Source of the DNA: CAITUY01 sp964611575 | Lineage (GTDB): Bacteria; Verrucomicrobiota; Kiritimatiellia; CAIKKV01; CAITUY01 | Length of the DNA: 64,000 bases | NCBI GenBank assembly: GCA_964611575.1 | Contig: CAZTAJ010000001.1 | Coordinates: 1-64,000 of the forward strand | Direction: 5' to 3' | Shown: in pieces, positions 56,948-64,000 of the stretch | How the letters are laid out: each line of letters begins with the position of its first letter | Numbering within the stretch: the first letter of the stretch is position 1 | Translations under genes and position numbers: made by a program | The notes under the pieces: model-generated | What the model was told of the DNA's origin: nothing | Database searches by the model: none | The model's input: only the letters and a program-made list of their open reading frames with translations

Positions 56948-57304
56948 ATGAAGCCGGATAGCGTGCAACCGAACGTGCGTCTCATGGCCGCCCATGCGAA
57001 GGCGGTGGCCGAATCTGAAAGGGCCAGCGCCCACACCCGCATTGTCATCGCGGTCATCGGCCGGGATCGGCCCGGCATCATGGCGGGGGTGACCGCCGTG
57101 CTGGCCCAGGCCGGCGCCAACATTCTCGACGTGAGCCAAACGATCATGAGCGACCTGTTCACGATGGTCATGCTGGTCGATATCAAGGGAATCGGCGTGG
57201 CCTTTGCCCAGCTCAAGCAGGATCTTGAGGAGCACGGGCGCCGGGAGGGGCTGTCGATCATCGTGCAGCACGAGGAAATCTTCCGCGCCATGCACCGGGT
57301 GTGA
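56948..57304 (+). CDS. ACT-domain protein (UPF0237 type)
   Basis: From residue 30 on, the protein is a single ACT domain: RIVIAVIGRDRPGIMAGVTA, VLAQAGANILDVSQTIM, DLFTMVMLVDI. This matches UPF0237 proteins (about 90 residues). The first 30 residues may be an extension. GGAGGAGG precedes the ATG at 56948, supporting the longer start. It is followed 36 bases later by the UPF0210 gene, a pairing seen in many bacteria, and may bind a regulatory ligand. Confidence 0.9.
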   Translation: MKPDSVQPNVRLMAAHAKAVAESERASAHTRIVIAVIGRDRPGIMAGVTAVLAQAGANILDVSQTIMSDLFTMVMLVDIKGIGVAFAQLKQDLEEHGRREGLSIIVQHEEIFRAMHRV

Positions 57305-57339
57305 GGGGCGGAGTTGGCGGAGCGAAGGACGAGGCGGAC

Positions 57340-58704
57340 ATGGCGATCAGTTCGGAAGAGATTTTTGAAACGTTGGGGATGATCCACGCGCAGCGGCTGG
57401 ATATCCGGACCGTCACGCTGGGCATCGACCTGCACGACTGTGCCGGACCGGACGTGACGCGGGTGGCGCGCAACGCTTACGACAAGGTCATGCGCCTGGC
57501 GGCGCGGCTCGTACCGGTGGCCGAGGAGACGGCCGGCGAGTACGGCATCCCGATCGTGAACAAACGCGTGTCGGTGACGCCGGTGTCGTGGTTCGCCGCC
57601 GCGTGCGACACGAACGACTATACGCCCATCGCGCGGGAACTCGACCGCGCGGCGCGCGAACTGGGGATCGATTTCATTGGCGGGTTCTCGGCGCTCGTTC
57701 AGAAGGACATGACCCGCGCCGCCGAGACGCTCATCCGGTGCATTCCGCGGGCCCTGGTCGAGACCAGCCGCCTGTGCGCATCCGTTAACGTGGGCACCAC
57801 CAAGGCCGGCATCAATATGGAGGCGGTGGCCTTGCTGGGCGAGATGATCAAGGAGGCGGCCGAGTTGTCCGCCGACACGTCCGGCAGCGCCTGCGCGCGG
57901 CTGGTCGTGTTCTGCAATGCGGTCGAGGACAATCCCTTCATGGCCGGCGCGTTCAGCGGCGCGGGCGAGGGCGACGTCGGGTTGTCGGTCGGCATCTCGG
58001 GGCCGGGCACGGTTCGGGCGGTGGTGCAGTCGCTCGGGCGCGAACTCGACCTGCAGACCGTGGCGGAGGAGATCAAGCGCGTGGCGTTCAAGATCACGCG
58101 GGCCGGGGAACTGATCGGCCGGCGGTGCGCGGACAAACTGGGCGTGCCTTTCAATATTGTGGATCTGTCGCTGGCGCCCACGCCGGCGCCGGGCGATTCG
58201 GTGGGCGATATTCTTGAGGCGATGGGGTTGGACCGGGTCGGCGGTCCGGGCACCACGGCGGCGCTGGCCATGCTCAACGACGCGGTCAAGCGCGGCGGCG
58301 CCATGGCGACCAGTCATGCCGGCGGCATGAGCGGCGCATTCATCCCGGTGAGCGAGGACGCCACCATCGCGCGCCGGGCGGCGGAAGGGGCGCTGACGAT
58401 TGAGAAGCTGGAGGCGATGACCGCGGTCTGTTCCGTCGGGATGGACATGGTCATCGTGCCGGGCGACACGACGGCGGAGACGCTGAGCGGCATCATTGCC
58501 GACGAGGCGGCCATCGGCATGATCAACAAGAAGACCACGGCGGTCCGCATCATTCCGGCGCCGGGCCGGACGGTGGGCGAGCACGTGGAGTTCGGCGGGC
58601 TGCTCGGCGGCGGACCCGTCATGCGGGTCAGCCCGCACTCCTGCGCCGTGTTCGTCAGGCGTGGCGGCAGGATTCCCGCGCCGCTGCAGGGGTTGAGTAA
58701 TTGA
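57340..58704 (+). CDS. UPF0210 (DUF711) family protein
   Basis: The 454-residue protein matches UPF0210/DUF711: EIFETLGMIHAQRLDIRTVT, LGIDLHDCA, GFSALVQKDMTRA, GTTKAGINMEAVALLG, AFSGAGEGDVGLSVGISGPG. The function is unknown, but the gene is often next to an ACT-domain gene, as here. The start at 57340 opens MAISSEEIFETLGMI; upstream codons do not match the family. Its stop overlaps the exosortase start (TTGA). Confidence 0.93.
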   Translation: MAISSEEIFETLGMIHAQRLDIRTVTLGIDLHDCAGPDVTRVARNAYDKVMRLAARLVPVAEETAGEYGIPIVNKRVSVTPVSWFAAACDTNDYTPIARELDRAARELGIDFIGGFSALVQKDMTRAAETLIRCIPRALVETSRLCASVNVGTTKAGINMEAVALLGEMIKEAAELSADTSGSACARLVVFCNAVEDNPFMAGAFSGAGEGDVGLSVGISGPGTVRAVVQSLGRELDLQTVAEEIKRVAFKITRAGELIGRRCADKLGVPFNIVDLSLAPTPAPGDSVGDILEAMGLDRVGGPGTTAALAMLNDAVKRGGAMATSHAGGMSGAFIPVSEDATIARRAAEGALTIEKLEAMTAVCSVGMDMVIVPGDTTAETLSGIIADEAAIGMINKKTTAVRIIPAPGRTVGEHVEFGGLLGGGPVMRVSPHSCAVFVRRGGRIPAPLQGLSN

Positions 58705-59579
58705 GGCGCGATTGGCCAACGATTCTGGTCGTGGTGTGTGTGACGGTGGCGGCGTACGGCCCGATGGTCTACAGCATCGTCGAGTTGAGCACCCGAACCA
58801 CTCAGGCGGTGAACGCCTTCATGCTGCTGGGCTTCGCCGCACTCGAGGCCCTGGTTTCGGTGCGGCGCTCACATCCGTTCCAGTTGGCGATCACCCGGCA
58901 CGGCATCCTGCTCTTCTCGGCCTCGTGCCTGGCGTTGGCGGTCGCGTCGATCTCCGGCTTGTGGCCGCTGGCCATTCTGGGGTTCTGTCTCAACCTGGAG
59001 GCGCTGCTGTCATTTGCATTCGGGCGTGACGGGGCGAGGGTCTTCCACCCGGCGTTGGCGGGCCTGGGATGCGCGGCGGCGCTGGTGGCGTTCGTGCCCC
59101 GGGCGGATGCCATGCTGCGCCTGCTGGCGGCCCGCGGGTCGGCGGTTGCGCTGAACCTGGCGGGCTTTCAGACGCAGGTGGCGGTGCAACAGGAGCCGTT
59201 CGGGATCACGCTGGTGGTGGAGCGCGGCCTGTCGCTATTCAACGTGGCCACCGAATGCAGCGGTTTCGGCATCATCCTGTCCTCCGTCGTGCTTGCGGTG
59301 ATCGTCAGCATGCGGCGCGCCTACCCATGGCTGCTGTGCCTGGGGTTGGGGGTGGCGGCGGGGGTGGCGGGCCTGGTGTTCAACACCGTGCGCATCGTGG
59401 CGATCAGTCTGGCGAGCATGAACACGATGGTCGACTATGGCCTGATCCACGAAGGACTGGGCACGCTGGTCTATCTGGCGGCACTGGTCGCGGTGTGGGG
59501 GGGAGTCGGCTGGGCGGGGCGTCTACCGTCCGCGCGTTCCCTGCCGCCAAAGGAATCGCCTAACCAGCGGTGTTTGTAG
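58701..59579 (+). CDS. Exosortase/archaeosortase-family membrane transpeptidase
   Basis: A 292-residue protein with about eight membrane helices and the exosortase triad: C186 in ATECSGFG, R231 in FNTVRIVAI and H250 in LIHEGLG. Exosortases cut PEP-CTERM-type sorting signals and attach substrate proteins to the envelope or exopolysaccharide. The start is a TTG overlapping the stop of the previous gene; an ATG at 58764 lies after the first helix begins. No PEP-CTERM substrate is seen in this window. It leads into exopolysaccharide genes, the usual context. Confidence 0.9.
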   Translation: MRRDWPTILVVVCVTVAAYGPMVYSIVELSTRTTQAVNAFMLLGFAALEALVSVRRSHPFQLAITRHGILLFSASCLALAVASISGLWPLAILGFCLNLEALLSFAFGRDGARVFHPALAGLGCAAALVAFVPRADAMLRLLAARGSAVALNLAGFQTQVAVQQEPFGITLVVERGLSLFNVATECSGFGIILSSVVLAVIVSMRRAYPWLLCLGLGVAAGVAGLVFNTVRIVAISLASMNTMVDYGLIHEGLGTLVYLAALVAVWGGVGWAGRLPSARSLPPKESPNQRCL

Positions 59580-59604
59580 TACAAGCGGGGGTGGAGAGAG
59601 CTAC

Positions 59605-61074
59605 ATGAGCGGTCGGAGAGTCTGGCGACAGTCCCTGTTCAGATCGGCGTTTCCTTACTTCGTGAGCGACATTGCCGCGATTGTAGTGGCCTATCACCTT
59701 ACCCTCTTCCTGCGCATCCGCAGCGACTTGGGCGGTCTCTTCTTCACATGGATCAACCGGTTCCTGGAAGTCCGTGACACGGGGCACCTGGGTGCGCCTT
59801 TGGCGGCATTTTACGTTTTCAATGCGCCGCGCATCCTGTTCATTTTGATGGCGACGCTGACCTTCCTCTACGCCTTTGTGGACCTGTATGCCGTGCGTCG
59901 GTTCATCCGCCGGCGGTATGAAGGGGCGAACGTGGTGGCGGCCAACCTGCTGGCGCTGGCGTTGTTCTACATGTACTTCTATCTGAGCCGCAACCAGTTC
60001 CACCCGCGCAGCATGTTCGGCGTGATGCTGGTACTTAACATGACGTTGTGCCTCGCGTTCCGGGCGGTGGTCCGGCGGGCCCTGCAACGCTCCGGATTGG
60101 CCCGTTTCCCGGCGGTTCTGATCGGGGAGACGGCGGAAGCGGACGCTTTGGCCGCGTTTGTGCAGGCGCACGAACCGCAAGGGCTGGTGGTGGTGGCCCG
60201 GACGCCATTCGATCCGGCCGAACCGATGGCGGCAATCCTGGCGCGGTTGCGGACGCAGGTGGAGCGTCATGGAACGCGCATGATTCTCTGTGCGGACCGG
60301 CGGATGAGTGTGGCCCAGATCATGCAGGTGCTGGAGGCGGCGGAGAAACTGGACCAGGAGGTCAAGATTTTGTCGGACAAGTTCAACGTCCTGGTTGGCG
60401 AGGCGGCGATACAGGCCGACTACGTCCTGGAGATGCCGCTGGTGCACTTTGCCGCGCCCGTCTGCTCCCCCCTCGGGTTCCGGCTCCGTCGGGTGGCCGG
60501 GATTGCGGTGGGAGCGGTCGGGCTGGTGATCGCGGCGCCGTTCATGCTGGTCATAGCGGCACTGATCAAACTGACCAGTGCAGGGCCGGTGTTCTTCATG
60601 CAGGAACGGATCGGGATCAACCGCCGGCCGTTCATGATGTTCAAGTTCCGGACGATGTACCAGCGCGCGGAAGAACTGATGGCGCAGATGGAGGCGTTCA
60701 ACGACTCGGGGGAAGGGCTGTTCAAGATGCGGAAGGACCCGCGGGTGACGCTGGTGGGGCGTTTCCTGCGCCGGTTCAGCATGGACGAACTGCCGCAGTT
60801 GCTGAACGTGGTGAGGGGGGAGATGACGATTGTCGGCCCGCGGCCGCTGCCGCGGCGGGATTTCGCCAACTACTATGAGGAGTGGCACTACAGCCGACAC
60901 AGCGGATTGCCGGGACTGACGTGCCTGTGGCAGGTGTCCGGGCGCAGCGACGTGAGTTTCCACAACATGTGCATCCTGGACGACTACTACCTGCGGAACC
61001 AGAGCGCGATCCTGGACCTGAAGATCATCCTGCGGACTGTCGGGGTGGTGCTGTTTGCCAAGGGCGCCTATTGA
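59605..61074 (+). CDS. Polyprenyl glycosylphosphotransferase (exopolysaccharide initiating enzyme)
   Basis: The 489-residue protein has N-terminal membrane helices, a nucleotide-binding-like middle region (about 155-290) and a C-terminal bacterial sugar transferase domain: PVFFMQERIGINRRPFMMFK, KFRTMYQRAEELM, RVTLVGRFLRRFSMDELPQL, GPRPLPRRDFANYY and LWQVSGRSDVSF. This WbaP/WcaJ-type enzyme transfers the first sugar-1-phosphate to undecaprenyl phosphate in exopolysaccharide synthesis. It follows the exosortase by 25 bases, forming the start of an export locus. Confidence 0.95.
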   Translation: MSGRRVWRQSLFRSAFPYFVSDIAAIVVAYHLTLFLRIRSDLGGLFFTWINRFLEVRDTGHLGAPLAAFYVFNAPRILFILMATLTFLYAFVDLYAVRRFIRRRYEGANVVAANLLALALFYMYFYLSRNQFHPRSMFGVMLVLNMTLCLAFRAVVRRALQRSGLARFPAVLIGETAEADALAAFVQAHEPQGLVVVARTPFDPAEPMAAILARLRTQVERHGTRMILCADRRMSVAQIMQVLEAAEKLDQEVKILSDKFNVLVGEAAIQADYVLEMPLVHFAAPVCSPLGFRLRRVAGIAVGAVGLVIAAPFMLVIAALIKLTSAGPVFFMQERIGINRRPFMMFKFRTMYQRAEELMAQMEAFNDSGEGLFKMRKDPRVTLVGRFLRRFSMDELPQLLNVVRGEMTIVGPRPLPRRDFANYYEEWHYSRHSGLPGLTCLWQVSGRSDVSFHNMCILDDYYLRNQSAILDLKIILRTVGVVLFAKGAY

Positions 61075-61149
61075 GGATGCGTCGGTGCCCGGTGCAGGCG
61101 GGGTCCCGTTTGGTACCGTCAGGGGTTGGGGCATGAGGTTCAGAACAAC

Positions 61150-62265
61150 GTGAAACGAATCCTGGTGATCGGCGGCGGCTTCTTCGGCATGTATCTCGCC
61201 GAGCATTTTGCGCGATGCGGCCACGCGGTACGGTTGGTGGAGAAGGAACCCGCATTCATGTCCCGGGCCTCTTACGCCAATCAGGCGCGGGTTCACAACG
61301 GCTATCACTATCCGCGTAGCATTCTGACGGCCTTGCGGTCACGTATATCGTTTCCCCGTTTCGTGAGTGAGTTCCGGGGGTGTGTCGACTCCGAGTTCGA
61401 GAGCTACTATTTGATCGGCAGTCCACTGGGGAAAGTCTCGGCCAGGCAATTCGTGAAGTTCTGCGAGCGAATCGGGGCCCACTGTGAGCCGGCGCCGAAC
61501 CGAATCAGGGCGTTGACCACCCCGACCTTGATCGAGGCTTGTTTTGCCGTTGTTGAATACGCATTCGACGCGATCAAGCTGCGCGATGCGATGATGGAGC
61601 GATTGGCGGCATCGACCGTGTGTTGCAGCCTTAACGCAGCGGTGGAGACCGTCAGGCAACAGGGCGAGGGCCTGCTGGTGGACCTGCTGCACACCGCTAC
61701 GGGAGCTTCCGAGGCAGTGTACGCGGATCATGTGTTTAACTGCACGTATTCGCGCATGAATTATGTTGCGGCACACTCAGGCATCGATCTCGTGCCCCTC
61801 AAGCATGAGATGACGGAGATATGCCTGGTTGAGGTTCCGGACGCACTGAAGCCGCTCGGGATTTCGGTGATGTGCGGTCCCTTCTTCTCGGTCATGCCGT
61901 TTCCGCCGGTTGGGCTTCACTCCTTCAGTCATGTGCGCTATACGCCCCATTACGAATGGCGAGACGGCGAGAGGGCCCCGTATGAAGATGCGCACGCCAA
62001 GTTCATCTCGGCACAGCGCAACAGTGCGTGGCGGTACATGCAAAAAGACGCCGCACGCTACATACCTCTGCTGTCGGAATGCCAGTATCATGAGTCTCTC
62101 TGGGAGGTGAAGACGGTGCTGCCGCGCAGCGAGTCGGATGATTCGCGCCCCATTCTCTTCATGCCCCACCATGGGTTGAAGGGTTTCCACTGTATCTTGG
62201 GGGGCAAGATTGATAACGTGTACGACGCCGTTGAGGCCATCACTTCGCAGCACCTGATCGACTAA
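61150..62265 (+). CDS. FAD-dependent oxidoreductase (DAO family)
   Basis: The N-terminus has the FAD-binding dinucleotide motif KRILVIGGGFFGMYLAEHFA and the acidic end of strand 2 in VRLVEKEP. A C-terminal region with FMPHHGLKGFHCILGGKIDN resembles the DAO/GlpD-like domain that completes the FAD site. It belongs to the DAO-like family; the substrate is unknown. The start is GTG at 61150, with GAGG about 12 bases upstream; a TTG at 61126 is possible. It lies between the initiating transferase and a glycosyltransferase, so it may modify a sugar or an attached group. Confidence 0.83.
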   Translation: MKRILVIGGGFFGMYLAEHFARCGHAVRLVEKEPAFMSRASYANQARVHNGYHYPRSILTALRSRISFPRFVSEFRGCVDSEFESYYLIGSPLGKVSARQFVKFCERIGAHCEPAPNRIRALTTPTLIEACFAVVEYAFDAIKLRDAMMERLAASTVCCSLNAAVETVRQQGEGLLVDLLHTATGASEAVYADHVFNCTYSRMNYVAAHSGIDLVPLKHEMTEICLVEVPDALKPLGISVMCGPFFSVMPFPPVGLHSFSHVRYTPHYEWRDGERAPYEDAHAKFISAQRNSAWRYMQKDAARYIPLLSECQYHESLWEVKTVLPRSESDDSRPILFMPHHGLKGFHCILGGKIDNVYDAVEAITSQHLID

Positions 62266-62282
62266 ATACGCGGGGATATCAC

Positions 62283-63293
62283 GTGAAAAGCGAGTCATTC
62301 GTTTCCGTTGTTCTGGTGGCGGATCAGCCGCTTGCCTCGCTCGAGAATGCCCTGCGTGACCTTCAGCGGGAACTCGACGTGCGCTACTCGGATTACGAGG
62401 TGGCGGTGGTCGGTCAGGGCGCGGCGAAGGCATACACGCCGCAGGACGAGGCGGTCCTCAAGAGCATTCCCAGCTTGCGTTACCTGCAGTTGGCGGGGCG
62501 CGTGCATCCGGACGTAGCCTGGGCGGCGGCGTTGGAGAACGCGATTGGCGACTTTGTGGTCATGTTTGACCCCGTCGCCGACCCCCTGCAAGCCATCTCC
62601 GAGACGGTTGCCATCTGCAAGTCCGGATTCGATGTGGTGGTGGGGGTCGCTTGTCAGCCGCGGACGCTAGCCTACAGGGCTTTCCGCTCGATGGCAGACT
62701 TCATCTTGAAGCGGGTTGGCTATTCCTTGCCGCGCGATGCGACGGGACTCAGGTGCCTGAGCCGCCGTGCCGTCAACGCGGTTACCAGCACGGGGCGCCG
62801 CCATCATCAGTTGCCCATGAGAATCCAGAAGACGGGCTACCCGCAAACGGCCTACAACTATACGCTCTTGTCGACGGGCCGACCAGGCATTCCCCGATCG
62901 CTTCTGGCGGGAGTCGCCGGACTGCTGCGTTTGGTCGTCTTCAACTCATCCAGCCCGCTACGCTGGATGTCCGGCCTGGGCTTATTGGGCAGCTTTTCCG
63001 CCTTTGTGTTCGCCATGTACAGCCTGCTGATCCATCTTGTGAAGGGCAACGTTGTCGAGGGGTGGACGACCACGATCCTGTTCATATCGGTGTTGTTCAT
63101 GATGCAGTTCGTGATGATGGCGTTTTTCGGCGAGTATCTGGGCCGTTTGTTGGATGAACGCGGCGAACAAGCCGACTATTCGGTCGTGTTTGAGAAGAAC
63201 AGCGCTGTCATGGTGAATCAGGATCGAGTCAATGTCCTCTACAACCCGGTCAGTGCTGAAGTGAACCAGGTCCAGACCGGTCGGGACCGCTGA
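62283..63293 (+). CDS. Glycosyltransferase family 2, membrane-attached
   Basis: A GT-A fold (VSVVLVADQPLASLENAL, FVVMFDPVADPLQAI in place of the DxD region, SLPRDATGLRCLSRRAVNAV) is followed by two C-terminal membrane helices (LRWMSGLGLLGSFSAFVFAM and a second near 260-285). This is the plan of polyprenyl-phosphate sugar transferases such as DpgS/GtrB. It could make a polyprenyl-linked sugar for the exopolysaccharide. It starts with GTG at 62283. The sugar is unknown. Confidence 0.85.
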   Translation: MKSESFVSVVLVADQPLASLENALRDLQRELDVRYSDYEVAVVGQGAAKAYTPQDEAVLKSIPSLRYLQLAGRVHPDVAWAAALENAIGDFVVMFDPVADPLQAISETVAICKSGFDVVVGVACQPRTLAYRAFRSMADFILKRVGYSLPRDATGLRCLSRRAVNAVTSTGRRHHQLPMRIQKTGYPQTAYNYTLLSTGRPGIPRSLLAGVAGLLRLVVFNSSSPLRWMSGLGLLGSFSAFVFAMYSLLIHLVKGNVVEGWTTTILFISVLFMMQFVMMAFFGEYLGRLLDERGEQADYSVVFEKNSAVMVNQDRVNVLYNPVSAEVNQVQTGRDR

Positions 63294-63357
63294 GCCGGAC
63301 CGGATGACGCGAAGTCTTCATCAATAATCCGTTGCCTGTGCGCAGTCCAATCTATCC

Positions 63358-64000
63358 ATGAACCCATCGGCGCTTATTGGATTCTCCGGGCTTGTGGGAA
63401 GCACGCTCCTCAGGCAGGCGCACTTCGCGTCACTTTACCGCTCCACCAACATCGGTACCATCGCGGGGCAATCGTTCGAGACTGTTGTCTGCGCGGGTGC
63501 GCCCGCCCAGAAGTGGATTGCCAACCGGGAGCCGGAGGCGGATCGGGAGAAGATCGACGGGCTGATGGCGCACCTGAAGACGATCCACTGCAAGACCTTC
63601 ATCCTGATCAGCACGGTCGATGTGTTCGACGATCCCGTCGGCACCAACGAGGATACCCCGATTGACAAGGATGGATTGCATCCGTACGGGCTGCATCGCC
63701 GATTGCTTGAGGAATTCGTTGAGACCCGCTTTCCCGAGCGTCTTGTTGTAAGGCTGCCCGGTCTGGTCGGGCCCGGTCTGCGCAAGAATGTCATCTTCGA
63801 TTTGCTGAACGACAACCGTCTCGATGCCATTGATAGTCGTGGCGTGTTCCAGTTCTACCCTTTGGTCAATCTCTGGTGGGACATTCAAGTGGCGCGGCAG
63901 GCAGGACTGAAGTTGGTGCACCTCACGGCGGAACCTATCGGCGTCGCGGAAGTGGCCAAGGCCGGCTTTGGCCAGGACTTCTCGCGGACTCTTGCCGCCC
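63358..64000 (+). CDS. SDR-like sugar-nucleotide epimerase/reductase, 5' part
   Basis: The gene runs off the right edge. From the ATG at 63358 the protein reads MNPSALIGFSGLVGSTLLRQ (NAD/NADP-binding glycine motif), FILISTVDVFDDP (the TVDV position of extended SDR enzymes) and LHPYGLHRRLLEEFVE with a YxxxR in place of the usual YxxxK. RLPGLVGPGLRKNVIFDLLN is also typical. It would act on a nucleotide sugar for the exopolysaccharide locus. The replacement of the catalytic Lys by Arg is worth noting, if I have aligned it correctly. Confidence 0.8.
   Translation, partial: MNPSALIGFSGLVGSTLLRQAHFASLYRSTNIGTIAGQSFETVVCAGAPAQKWIANREPEADREKIDGLMAHLKTIHCKTFILISTVDVFDDPVGTNEDTPIDKDGLHPYGLHRRLLEEFVETRFPERLVVRLPGLVGPGLRKNVIFDLLNDNRLDAIDSRGVFQFYPLVNLWWDIQVARQAGLKLVHLTAEPIGVAEVAKAGFGQDFSRTLAA

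Noticed and set aside
56572..58719. 715-codon minus-strand frame
   Set aside because: Antisense to ACT and UPF0210 genes; His/Arg-rich composition with no domain.

Overview
The window is GC-rich, densely packed DNA from a Gram-negative bacterium. Several secreted beta-barrel-like proteins, lipoproteins, an exosortase, a split glycine dehydrogenase (gcvPA as its own gene), a sodium-pumping decarboxylase and AraC/Gfo-Idh/URO-D-type catabolic genes together suggest the PVC superphylum (for example Kiritimatiellota or Lentisphaerota). That placement is inference; no rRNA gene is present to test it. I saw no tRNA, CRISPR array or transposase.

Layout. 1-3.1 kb: glycine cleavage operon gcvT-gcvH-gcvPA on the minus strand behind a sigma70-like promoter, and an outer-membrane protein gene with a clean intrinsic terminator. 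3.2-4.3 kb: folB-folE. 4.4-8.8 kb: a minus-strand set of Memo-like protein, nitrilase and two rRNA methyltransferases. 8.9-13.1 kb: an AraC regulator divergent from a URO-D, MDR and Gfo/Idh cluster. 13.1-16.3 kb: a broken CrtI-like FAD enzyme, an adenylate-forming ligase and a radical SAM/SPASM-hotdog fusion. 18.4-21.9 kb: oadG-oadA-oadB. 23.5-27.2 kb: DUF481 protein, binding protein and beta-CASP nuclease. 27.3-28.8 kb: PilZ, pseudopilin and tpx. 31-39.9 kb: asnS, a partial ATP synthase operon (atpBEFH only), a Prc-type protease, dapF, an exonuclease III and an MgtC-like protein. 40-45 kb: ispH, DUF116 and several signalling genes. 45-54.5 kb: sugar epimerase, M14-like protein, GHMP kinase, hflX and secreted enzymes. 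54.6-58.7 kb: DUF1573, thioredoxin-CcdA fusion, ACT and DUF711. 58.7-64 kb: the start of an exosortase-linked exopolysaccharide locus.

The most unusual signal is in the repeats. At least ten arrays of tandem heptanucleotides, each with a different unit but always of period seven, sit between genes and run into gene ends (folB C-terminus, nitrilase end, RlmL N-terminus, DUF481 signal peptide). One pair, flanking a hairpin repeat, is inserted in frame between the first two Fe-S cysteines of an RlmD/TrmA-type methyltransferase. A second family of 50-63 bp nested palindromes with GGGAGGG/CCCTCCC ends occurs three times, once inside the oadB reading frame. A third family is a GTAGGGCG hairpin. These look like mobile or expanding intergenic repeats that reshape protein termini.

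Other points: the radical SAM-hotdog fusion lacks the usual hotdog histidine, the ATP synthase operon stops after the delta subunit, an M14-like protein lacks a zinc histidine, and a C11 tract lies in the signal-peptide region of the thioredoxin-CcdA gene. Start sites given here are judgements from Shine-Dalgarno matches, overlaps and family alignment from memory; no database search was possible.
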